A stretch of 5,067 nucleotides of DNA from Sphingomonas sp. UBA1000 (GTDB lineage: Bacteria > Pseudomonadota > Alphaproteobacteria > Sphingomonadales > Sphingomonadaceae), in NCBI GenBank assembly GCA_002291855.1, contig DBAW01000015.1:1-5067 (forward strand). Direction: 5' to 3'. Shown here piece after piece: positions 1 through 5,067 of this stretch. The position numbers and the translations under genes are program-made. How positions within the stretch are numbered: position 1 is the first letter of the stretch; the number at the start of each line of letters is the position of its first letter. The notes under the pieces are model-generated. The model did not search any database and was not told the origin of the DNA. It saw only the letters and a list, made by a program, of their open reading frames with translations.

Positions 1-37
1 GTTAAGCGCGGCCCCAGATGTTGTTCGCTGGGCAAAA

Positions 38-119
38 CGGCACCGACCCGCACCCCCACCCGGCCTCCCCATGGCAGGATACACTGTGGGAGGCCGGGTG
101 GGGGTGCGGGCCGGTGCCG
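38..119. repeat. Long near-perfect inverted repeat (32-bp arms, 18-nt loop)
   Basis: The left arm 38-69 pairs with the right arm 88-119 at 31 of 32 positions. The only mismatch is A46 against C111. The arms are almost all G and C, so the hairpin or cruciform would be very stable, and the loop is 70-87. No T-run follows either arm, so it is not a standard intrinsic terminator. The odd pair would be A-C in a rightward transcript but a G-U wobble in a leftward transcript, a slight hint that any RNA role is leftward. It lies 102 bases upstream of nadB, outside any coding frame. Possible identities are a dispersed intergenic palindrome (REP or MITE type), a bidirectional transcription barrier, or a nick/origin structure. 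The structure is directly visible; its role is unknown. Confidence 0.9.
72..89 (-). other. Relaxase nick-site-like sequence in the hairpin loop
   Basis: Positions 72-89 read TGGCAGGATACACTGTGG. The nopaline Ti-plasmid left border, as I recall it, begins TGGCAGGATATATTGTGG. The two agree at 16 of 18 bases, and both differences are T-to-C changes. The rest of the 25-base border does not match. On the minus strand the core reads TATCCTGC, which fits the IncP/Ti nick consensus YATCCTG|Y, so a nick would fall between G and C in the single-stranded loop. Its last two or three bases lie in the right arm of the stem. No relaxase or mobility gene lies in this window. Function is inferred from similarity alone, and a chance match is possible. 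Confidence 0.3.
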
Positions 120-128
120 CGACCAGAC

Positions 129-160
129 AAAGACGCCCCGTGAGGCGCGCTCCGGTCTTT
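129..160 (+). other. Imperfect hairpin in the region upstream of nadB
   Basis: AAAGAC (129-134) is complementary to GTCTTT (155-160), and inside it GCC (135-137) can pair with GGC (144-146) around a short loop. The remaining bases 147-154 are unpaired. The right arm ends in TTT, as in a weak or decayed intrinsic terminator for transcription entering from the left, but the T-run is only three bases. An alternative local fold uses CCGG at 152-155 with CCGG at 161-164. It could also be leader RNA structure of nadB. No clear -35/-10 promoter was found between 120 and 221. Low confidence. Confidence 0.25.
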
Positions 161-204
161 CCGGGAGATTCCCCTCGCCCCGAAACCTCTCTATGCGCGT
201 GGGC

Positions 205-213
205 AAGGGAGGG
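205..213 (+). promoter_or_regulatory. Ribosome binding site for nadB
   Basis: AAGGGAGGG lies 8 bases before the TTG at 222 and is a good Shine-Dalgarno match at ideal spacing. A second GGAGG (215-219) is too close to that codon to serve it. The ATG at 193 and GTG at 199 are out of the nadB frame, and no other in-frame start codon occurs close upstream, so this site supports the TTG as the true start. Confidence 0.65.
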
Positions 214-221
214 CGGAGGCC

Positions 222-1808
222 TTGGGCGAAACGCATGATTTCGACGTTGTGATCCTGGGTTCGGGCGCTGCCGGGTTGACCGCCGCGCTCAACCTTGCCG
301 ACCGGTTCCGGGTGGTGGTGCTGGCCAAGGCCGGGCTGTCGGAAGGCTCGACCGCCTGGGCGCAGGGCGGGATCGCCGCCGTGCTCGACGAAGGCGATAC
401 GTTCGAAAAACATATCGAAGACACGATGATCGCGGGCGCGGGCCTTAATGACCGCGCGACCGTGGAGTTCGTCGTTGAAAACGCCCCCGCCGCGATCGCG
501 CAGCTGGCCGCGCTCGGCGTGCCGTTCAACGAAGACGGCATGGGCTGGCACCTGACCCGCGAGGGCGGGCACAGCCATCGCCGCATCGTCCATGTCGACG
601 ATGCGACCGGCTGGGCGGTGCAGCAGGCGCTGGAGCGGGCTGCCCATGCCCATCCCAACATCACGCTGGTGCCCGACCGGGTGTGCATCGATCTTGTCAC
701 CAGCCGCCATGGCCAGCGTTATTCGGGCGACGGCCATGTCTGGGGCGTCTATGCGATCAACCGCCAGACCGGGCGGGTGGAGCTGTTCACCGGCCGGGCG
801 ACCATCCTTGCGACCGGCGGGGCGGGGCGCACCTATCTCTATTCGACCGCGCCGCGCGGCGCGACCGGCGACGGCATCGCGATGGCGTGGCGCGCGGGCT
901 GCCGCATCTCCAACATGGAGTTCATGCAGTTCCACCCGACCTGCCTTTACAATCTGGAGGTCAAGAACTTCCTGATCACCGAGGCGGTGCGCGGCGAAGG
1001 CGGCATTCTGAAGCTGCCGACCGACGGCCACCGGTTCATGCCCGATTTCGATCCGCGCGCCGAACTGGCGCCGCGCGACATCGTCGCCCGCGCGATCGAC
1101 CATGAAATCAAGCGGCTGGGGCTTGATTATGTGCATCTGGACATCAGCCACCAGCCGCCGGAGTTCGTGACCAGCCATTTCCCGACCATCCATGCCAAGC
1201 TGCTGGGGCTGGGCATCGACATCACCCGCGCGCCGATCCCGGTGGTGCCGGCACAGCATTATACCTGTGGCGGGGTGATGGTGGACCGGGACGGGCGCAC
1301 CGATCTGCCCGGCCTTTATGCGGCCGGTGAAGTCACCCAGTCGGGCCTGCACGGGGCCAACCGGCTGGCGTCGAACTCGCTGCTCGAATGTTTCGTGTTC
1401 GGCGCGGCGGCCGCCGGCCATATCGCTGCCAACTGGTCCGATCTGCCCCCGCCGCCGCCGATCCGCCTTTGGGACGAGAGCCGGGTGTCGGATTCGGACG
1501 AAGAGGTCGTCGTCCAGCATAACTGGCGCGAGATCCGCCGCTTCATGTGGGATTTTGTCGGCATCGTGCGCACGACCAAGCGACTCGAACGCGCCCAGCA
1601 CCGGATCGCGCTGCTGCGCCGCGAGGTCGCCGATTATTACGGCAACTTCCGCGTGACGCCGGATCTGGTCGAGCTGCGCAACCTCGTCGAGGTCAGCGAC
1701 CTGATCGTGCGGTCGGCGCTGGCCCGCAAGGAAAGCCGGGGGCTGCATTACACGCTCGACTATCCCGACACGCTGCCGGTGGCCGCCGACACGATCCTTG
1801 CTCCCTGA
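222..1808 (+). CDS. nadB: L-aspartate oxidase (quinolinate synthase subunit B)
   Basis: This flavoenzyme oxidises L-aspartate to iminoaspartate in the cytoplasm, and NadA then condenses that product with dihydroxyacetone phosphate to quinolinate for NAD synthesis. The 528 residues are close to the roughly 540 of E. coli NadB. The FAD Rossmann motif GSGAAG is at 13-18 and the STAWAQGGIAAV block at 43-54. EGGHSHRR is at 114-121. Likely catalytic residues, by alignment from memory with E. coli, are H238 in FHPT, R285 in ELAPRD, H346 in HYTCGG and R381 in GANRLASNSLLE. E114 corresponds to E. coli E121, which helps separate aspartate oxidases from succinate dehydrogenases. The C-terminal helical domain follows a run of five prolines (409-413) that may need EF-P for translation. 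The start is TTG, supported by a Shine-Dalgarno sequence 8 bases upstream. nadA and nadC are not in the window. The family call is very secure. Confidence 0.97.
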   Translation: MGETHDFDVVILGSGAAGLTAALNLADRFRVVVLAKAGLSEGSTAWAQGGIAAVLDEGDTFEKHIEDTMIAGAGLNDRATVEFVVENAPAAIAQLAALGVPFNEDGMGWHLTREGGHSHRRIVHVDDATGWAVQQALERAAHAHPNITLVPDRVCIDLVTSRHGQRYSGDGHVWGVYAINRQTGRVELFTGRATILATGGAGRTYLYSTAPRGATGDGIAMAWRAGCRISNMEFMQFHPTCLYNLEVKNFLITEAVRGEGGILKLPTDGHRFMPDFDPRAELAPRDIVARAIDHEIKRLGLDYVHLDISHQPPEFVTSHFPTIHAKLLGLGIDITRAPIPVVPAQHYTCGGVMVDRDGRTDLPGLYAAGEVTQSGLHGANRLASNSLLECFVFGAAAAGHIAANWSDLPPPPPIRLWDESRVSDSDEEVVVQHNWREIRRFMWDFVGIVRTTKRLERAQHRIALLRREVADYYGNFRVTPDLVELRNLVEVSDLIVRSALARKESRGLHYTLDYPDTLPVAADTILAP

Positions 1809-1817
1809 GGCGCGGCT

Positions 1818-2657
1818 TCAGCGGGCCAGAAACGCCCGCACCTCGGCAGCAAACCGCGCCGGCTGGTCGTGCATCACCATATGCCCGCTTGGTCCGAGGG
1901 GAATGAGGCGCGCGCGCGGGGCCGCGCGATAGCCGGCGCGGTAGCTGGCGCGAACCGATGCGGCCGCCACCGGATCGGCGGGCACGGCATGCACCACGGT
2001 CAGCGGCGCGGCGATGCGCGGCAGCAGCGGCGTGAGATCGAGCGCCGCCAGCTCGCCCGCCGCGCGCGCGACGACATCGGGGTCGCTGCCGTTCAGCCCC
2101 GCCCGCCCACCGCCGAGATCGGTGACCAGCCCGGCCAGCGCCTGCCGCCCGTCGGGGCTGGCCTGCATCAGCTGCACCAGCCCGCGCGCGACCGGCCCCA
2201 GCCCCGGATCGAGGCCGAGCGTGCGTGCCGGCGCGGGCAGGATATCGACCGCCATCACCCGCCCGATCCGCGCCGGATGCCGCGCGGCCAGCATCAGCGC
2301 GATCAGCCCGCCCATCGAATGGCCGATCACCGCGGGGCCACGCAGCCCTGCCGCCGCCACATAGCCAGCGAGTTCGGCGACCAGCCCGTCGAGCATCGGC
2401 CCGCGCGCATTGCCCCCCGCCGCCAGCCCGGCAAAGCCCGCGACATGGACCAGATGGATGCGGTGCCCCGGCAGGGCGCGCACCAGCCCCGACCAGACCG
2501 ACGGGCCATTGGTCAGGCCGGGGATGAGGATCAGATCGGGTCCGGTGCCGACCATGCGGACCGTCAGCCGCCGCACGGGCGCAGCCCCGCCGGCAGGTGC
2601 CGCGGCGAGCGCCGCCAAAGCGGCCAATCCGGCGTGAAGCAGCTGGCGGCGGTTCAT
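1818..2657 (-). CDS. Exported alpha/beta-fold hydrolase with Tat-like signal
   Basis: This is a 279-residue serine hydrolase of the alpha/beta-hydrolase superfamily, probably an esterase or related enzyme; the substrate cannot be told from sequence. The N-terminus MNRRQLLHAG followed by an Ala/Leu-rich stretch to about residue 20 looks like a twin-arginine (RRxLL) signal. Cleavage is likely near residues 22-26, which would place the enzyme in the periplasm. The oxyanion-hole region is IPGLTNGPSVW (45-55). The nucleophile elbow GHSMGG (112-117) gives Ser114. His259 in PSGHM is the likely catalytic histidine and Asp228 a candidate acid. Its ATG overlaps the TGA of the upstream acyltransferase gene as ATGA, with no strong Shine-Dalgarno sequence, which suggests translational coupling. 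It ends nine bases from the end of convergent nadB. A Sec signal is possible instead of Tat. Confidence 0.88.
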   Translation of the reverse strand: MNRRQLLHAGLAALAALAAAPAGGAAPVRRLTVRMVGTGPDLILIPGLTNGPSVWSGLVRALPGHRIHLVHVAGFAGLAAGGNARGPMLDGLVAELAGYVAAAGLRGPAVIGHSMGGLIALMLAARHPARIGRVMAVDILPAPARTLGLDPGLGPVARGLVQLMQASPDGRQALAGLVTDLGGGRAGLNGSDPDVVARAAGELAALDLTPLLPRIAAPLTVVHAVPADPVAAASVRASYRAGYRAAPRARLIPLGPSGHMVMHDQPARFAAEVRAFLAR

Positions 2658-3766
2658 CCCCGGCCGGGTGCGGCAGCCGCGCTGAACCCCGGCTGACCGG
2701 CCAGCCAGCGCCCGGCCCAGCGCCGCGCCGGCTGTTCGACCAGATGATGGGCGATTGCGGCGGCCGCGATCACGGCGACAAGCATCGCCAGCGTCACCAT
2801 GTCCGCCGCCCAGCCGGGCATCACCAGCATCTGCGCGCCGCCCGCATCGCTGGCGGTCCAGCGCCCGCCGCCCAACAGGTCGAGCAGGTCATAGACCCGC
2901 CCCTGCACCAGCGGATGGACCATGTAGATGCCGTAGGACCACAGGCCGAGCCGGACGAACACCGGATGCGTCAGCGCCGCGCTCACCCGCCCCTGCCCGC
3001 GCGCGAAGATCAGGATCAGCGGCACGAACACCAGCGGCGCAGCCAGCGTCAGCGGCCCCGCCCCGGCATGGCCGACAAAGGCAAGCGCGAGCAGCACCGC
3101 TACGATCTCCGCCCCGGTGCCGGCCAGCCGCCAGCGGTCGAACCCCAGCCGCGCGAGCGCGCCCAGCCCGAACCCGGCCATCCCCCGAAACAGCCCGAAA
3201 TCATTGCTGCTGTTCAGCCAGTGCGGCGCATAGAGCGCGACGACCGCCAGCCCCGCCGCCGCCATCGCCGCGAACAGCCAGGGTGTCGCGCGGCCGCCGC
3301 GCGCGCAGATCAACGCGAACAGCAGATAGCACCACCATTCCGCCGCGATGCTCCAGGACGGCAGGCTCCAGTGATTGGGGGCCGCGCCCGCGCTGTGCAG
3401 CAGCGCCAGCGCCTCGACAAACTGGCCCGCGCTGCGCGGCGATGCGAAGGGCTGGCCCGCGGCCAGCATGGCGGCAAGATAGGCGAACAGCACGGCGGCA
3501 TGGAGCGGATAGATGCGCGCCAGCCGCAGCCCGAGAAAGCGGCCGATGCTGTCGCCCCCCGCCAGCCGCGCGGCATGGCCATGGGCAAGCACGAAGCCGC
3601 TGAGCACGAAGAACAGATCGACGAACAGCCAGCCATTGCGAACGATGGCGAGCGTGCCGAGCAGGCCGGGGCCGTGAAAATGAAACAGCACGACCAGCAG
3701 CGCGCTCAGCCCCCTCAGGCTGTCGAGCGCCGTGAACCTGATTCCGTCCGCATACCTTGTGCCCAC
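2654..3766 (-). CDS. Acyltransferase-3 family membrane protein (OafA/YrhL-like)
   Basis: This is a polytopic inner-membrane O-acyltransferase of 370 residues, typical for the family, which transfers acyl groups onto sugars of surface glycans, lipids or small molecules. Family marks appear in order. FTALDSLRGLSALLVVLFHF (11-30) is the first helix, with the conserved RG and His29. It is followed by DLFFVLSGFVL (50-60), RLARIYPLH (81-89), LPSWSIAAEWWCYLLF (135-150, Glu143) and, near the C-terminus, SYGIYMVHPL. Several further hydrophobic segments suggest about ten helices. The GTG at 3764-3766 is chosen because the family homology begins ten codons later and the frame upstream is antisense to hisN. 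No clear Shine-Dalgarno sequence precedes it, so the exact start is uncertain. It is the first gene of a leftward operon with the exported hydrolase. The substrate is unknown. Confidence 0.9.
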   Translation of the reverse strand: MGTRYADGIRFTALDSLRGLSALLVVLFHFHGPGLLGTLAIVRNGWLFVDLFFVLSGFVLAHGHAARLAGGDSIGRFLGLRLARIYPLHAAVLFAYLAAMLAAGQPFASPRSAGQFVEALALLHSAGAAPNHWSLPSWSIAAEWWCYLLFALICARGGRATPWLFAAMAAAGLAVVALYAPHWLNSSNDFGLFRGMAGFGLGALARLGFDRWRLAGTGAEIVAVLLALAFVGHAGAGPLTLAAPLVFVPLILIFARGQGRVSAALTHPVFVRLGLWSYGIYMVHPLVQGRVYDLLDLLGGGRWTASDAGGAQMLVMPGWAADMVTLAMLVAVIAAAAIAHHLVEQPARRWAGRWLAGQPGFSAAAAPGRG

Positions 3767-3904
3767 GGCGCGGTTCTGGGGGATGATTCGTGGGAGGGCA
3801 ATGGCTTGTCGGGGAAATGGAACCGGATCGGTTGCGCTTGGCGGCCCGCCCGCGCGTGCCCGCGCCCCCTTGTCGCGGGCGGGGCGGCGGGCCACAGCTG
3901 GGCG
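3767..3904. promoter_or_regulatory. Divergent intergenic region (acyltransferase / hisN)
   Basis: These 138 bases lie between two divergent starts, so both operons probably have promoters here. No convincing -35/-10 pair could be read. Two elements are visible. One is an inverted repeat AACCG-GAT-CGGTT (3821-3833), which could be a small operator. The other is a two-part GC hairpin in the hisN leader: an outer stem pairs 3843-3850 with 3886-3893, and an inner stem pairs 3858-3864 with 3874-3880 around a 9-base loop. Because the sequence from 3841 to 3893 is nearly all G and C, such pairing may arise by chance. Confidence 0.5.
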
Positions 3905-4714
3905 ATGACCGCGATTCCTGCCGCCCCCGCCCTTCCCGTCTCCGGTGCCGTCGGCGATGCCGATCTGCGCCTTGCCCATCTGCTTGCCGATGCGGCGGGC
4001 ACGGCGATCCGGCCGCTGTTCCGCACCGTCTTCACCGCCGAAAGCAAGGCCGATGCCTCGCCCGTCACCCAGGCCGACCGCGCCGCCGAACAGGCGATCC
4101 GCGCGCTGCTGGCCGAACACCGCCCCACAGACGGCGTGATCGGCGAGGAATATGGTGCCGACCGGCCCGAGGCCGAGCGGGTCTGGGTGATCGACCCGAT
4201 TGACGGCACACGGGCGTTCATTTCCGGCCGCCCGATCTTCGGCACGCTGATCGCGCTCATCGAACAGGGCCGGCCGGTGCTGGGCGTGATCGACCAGCCG
4301 GTGACCGGCGAACGCTGGATCGGCGCGCGCGGCCATGCCACGCTGTTCAACGGCCAGCCGGCGCGCAGCCGCGCCTGCCCGACGCTCGACCGCGCGCTGT
4401 TCGCCACCACCGCGCCCTGGCTATGCAGCGCGTTCGACCGGGTGCGCGCGGCGAGCGGCGACACGGTGCTGGGCGGGGACTGTTACAATTACGGGCTGGT
4501 CGCCTCCGGCCATGTTGATCTGGTGGTCGAAGACGGGCTGAAGCTGCATGATTTCGCCGCGCTGGTGCCGGTGATCGAGGGCGCGGGCGGCCGGGTGACC
4601 GACTGGGCCGGGCAGCCGCTCGACGGGGCCAGCCGCGGCGATGTGCTGGCGGTCGGCGACCCGGCATTGCTCGACCAGCTGGTGCCGCTGCTCGAACCGG
4701 TGCGGCCGGGCTGA
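3905..4714 (+). CDS. hisN: Histidinol-phosphatase, inositol monophosphatase type
   Basis: This soluble, metal-dependent phosphatase probably converts L-histidinol phosphate to L-histidinol in histidine biosynthesis. At 269 residues it has the normal length for the family. The sugar-phosphatase fold is shown by the substrate-side block KADASPVTQADRAAE (48-62) and by metal ligands in GEE (80-82) and DPIDGT (97-102, Asp97 and Asp100). A third site is Asp216 in DGLKLHDFAALVPVIEGAGG (210-229). The segment FISGRPIFGTLIALIEQGRP (105-124) with VLGVIDQPVTGERW (125-138) resembles HisN more than SuhB or CysQ. ATG 3905 is the first sensible start before the homology; its Shine-Dalgarno sequence is weak. 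The open frame continues far upstream, but that part is antisense to the acyltransferase and not coding. It is followed after 14 bases by the ligase gene, probably in one operon. A different phosphomonoester substrate remains possible. Confidence 0.88.
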   Translation: MTAIPAAPALPVSGAVGDADLRLAHLLADAAGTAIRPLFRTVFTAESKADASPVTQADRAAEQAIRALLAEHRPTDGVIGEEYGADRPEAERVWVIDPIDGTRAFISGRPIFGTLIALIEQGRPVLGVIDQPVTGERWIGARGHATLFNGQPARSRACPTLDRALFATTAPWLCSAFDRVRAASGDTVLGGDCYNYGLVASGHVDLVVEDGLKLHDFAALVPVIEGAGGRVTDWAGQPLDGASRGDVLAVGDPALLDQLVPLLEPVRPG

Positions 4715-4716
4715 CC

Positions 4717-4722
4717 GGAGGG
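4717..4722 (+). promoter_or_regulatory. Ribosome binding site for the DNA ligase gene
   Basis: GGAGGG begins two bases after the hisN stop codon and lies 6 bases before the ATG at 4729. It fixes the ligase start and shows independent initiation within the short hisN-ligase gap. Confidence 0.75.
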
Positions 4723-4728
4723 CCGGGG

Positions 4729-5067
4729 ATGCGCGCCTTTGCCGATCTGCTCGAACGGCTGGTCTATACGCGGTCGCGCACCGCCAAGCTGCGCATCCTT
4801 GGCGACTATCTGCGCTCCACGCCCGATCCGGACCGGGGCTGGGCGATGGCGGCGCTGACCGGCGATCTCGATCTGCCGGCGATCAAGCCGGCGATGATCC
4901 GCGCGCTGATCACCGAACGGGTCGATCCGGTGCTGTTCGCGCTCAGCCGCGATTATGTCGGCGACACGGCGGAAACCGTCGCCCTGCTCTGGCCACGCCC
5001 GCCGGCCGCGCCCGATCCGGTCGATCTGTCGCTGGGGGCCGTTGTCGACCGGCTGGGCAACGCCAGC
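4729..5067 (+). CDS. ATP-dependent DNA ligase, damage-response type (N-terminal part)
   Basis: Only the first 113 codons lie in the window, and the frame is open to the edge. The protein begins MRAFADLLERLVYTRSRTAK and continues with TPDPDRGWAMAALTGDLDLPAIKPAMIRALITERVDPVLFALSRDYVGDTAETVALLWP (31-89). I recognise this as the N-terminal DNA-binding domain of the ATP-dependent ligase of the ligase-associated DNA damage response, often annotated as the cisplatin damage response ligase. The family seals nicks and usually sits beside genes for a metallo-beta-lactamase-type exonuclease, an Lhr-like DEXH helicase and the phosphoesterase PdeM. The catalytic lysine motif lies beyond the window. The gene follows hisN by 14 bases with a good Shine-Dalgarno sequence, so co-transcription with hisN is likely. 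Identification is from memory of the family. Confidence 0.85.
   Translation, partial: MRAFADLLERLVYTRSRTAKLRILGDYLRSTPDPDRGWAMAALTGDLDLPAIKPAMIRALITERVDPVLFALSRDYVGDTAETVALLWPRPPAAPDPVDLSLGAVVDRLGNAS

Noticed and set aside
38..119. Standard Rho-independent terminator, or a true T-DNA border
   Set aside because: There is no U-run after either arm, so a classical terminator is not supported. The similarity to the Ti border covers only its first 18 of 25 bases and no vir-type gene is present, so an actual T-DNA border cannot be claimed.
191..700. A 169-codon minus-strand open frame over the start of nadB
   Set aside because: It is a shadow of the strongly conserved FAD-binding part of nadB and shows no domain of its own.
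1869..2696. A 275-codon plus-strand open frame
   Set aside because: It is antisense to the hydrolase, which has a clear nucleophile elbow and signal peptide. The plus-strand product is His/Arg/Gln-rich and family-less, as expected for a shadow in high-GC DNA.
2597..3904. A 436-codon upstream extension of hisN in the same open frame
   Set aside because: It is Arg/Pro/Gln-rich low-complexity protein lying antisense to the acyltransferase gene. HisN homology begins only after ATG 3905.
3767..4336. A 190-residue N-terminal extension of the acyltransferase
   Set aside because: It is antisense to hisN and has no family similarity. The first-helix motif of the acyltransferase follows directly after the GTG at 3764-3766.
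3715..4464. A 249-codon minus-strand open frame
   Set aside because: It runs antisense across hisN with Ser/Arg/Ala-rich low-complexity sequence and no recognisable domain. The metal-binding motifs on the plus strand show which strand codes.
1..5067. CRISPR array, tRNA, rRNA or insertion sequence
   Set aside because: No spaced direct repeats, no tRNA-like cloverleaf or rRNA sequence, and no transposase frame were seen on either strand.

Overview
The window is a high-GC stretch (by eye well above 60% GC, with G/C at most third codon positions) of an ordinary bacterial chromosome. Gene content and protein style suggest an alphaproteobacterium, most likely a sphingomonad (Sphingomonadales). This rests on family resemblance from memory and was not tested by a search.

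Layout from left to right. Positions 1-221 hold no gene. Their main feature is a near-perfect 32-bp inverted repeat (38-69 / 88-119) around an 18-nt loop, followed by a weaker hairpin and the leader of the first gene. nadB (222-1808, +) encodes L-aspartate oxidase, the first enzyme of de novo NAD synthesis. Nine bases after it, tail to tail, ends a leftward two-gene operon. In that operon an integral-membrane acyltransferase-3 (OafA/YrhL-like) protein (2654-3766, -) overlaps by ATGA the start of an exported alpha/beta hydrolase with a twin-arginine-type signal (1818-2657, -). A 138-bp divergent intergenic region (3767-3904) separates this operon from a rightward operon of hisN (3905-4714, inositol-monophosphatase-type histidinol-phosphatase) and the N-terminal 113 codons of an ATP-dependent DNA ligase of the ligase-associated DNA damage response type (4729 to the window edge).

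The genes form three transcriptional groups with no evident common pathway: NAD biosynthesis; a putative acylation/deacylation pair acting at or outside the inner membrane; and a histidine-biosynthesis phosphatase co-oriented with a DNA repair ligase. The coding genes are intact and look like known families, so no new multi-gene system is evident.

The part least explained by known features is the inverted repeat at the left edge. Read on the minus strand, its loop contains TATCCTGC, which fits the nick-site consensus of IncP/Ti (MOB_P) relaxases. On the plus strand, 72-89 matches 16 of 18 positions of the nopaline Ti left-border repeat as I remember it. This could be a mobile-element or replication nick site, a dispersed palindromic repeat, or a coincidence inside a terminator-like hairpin.
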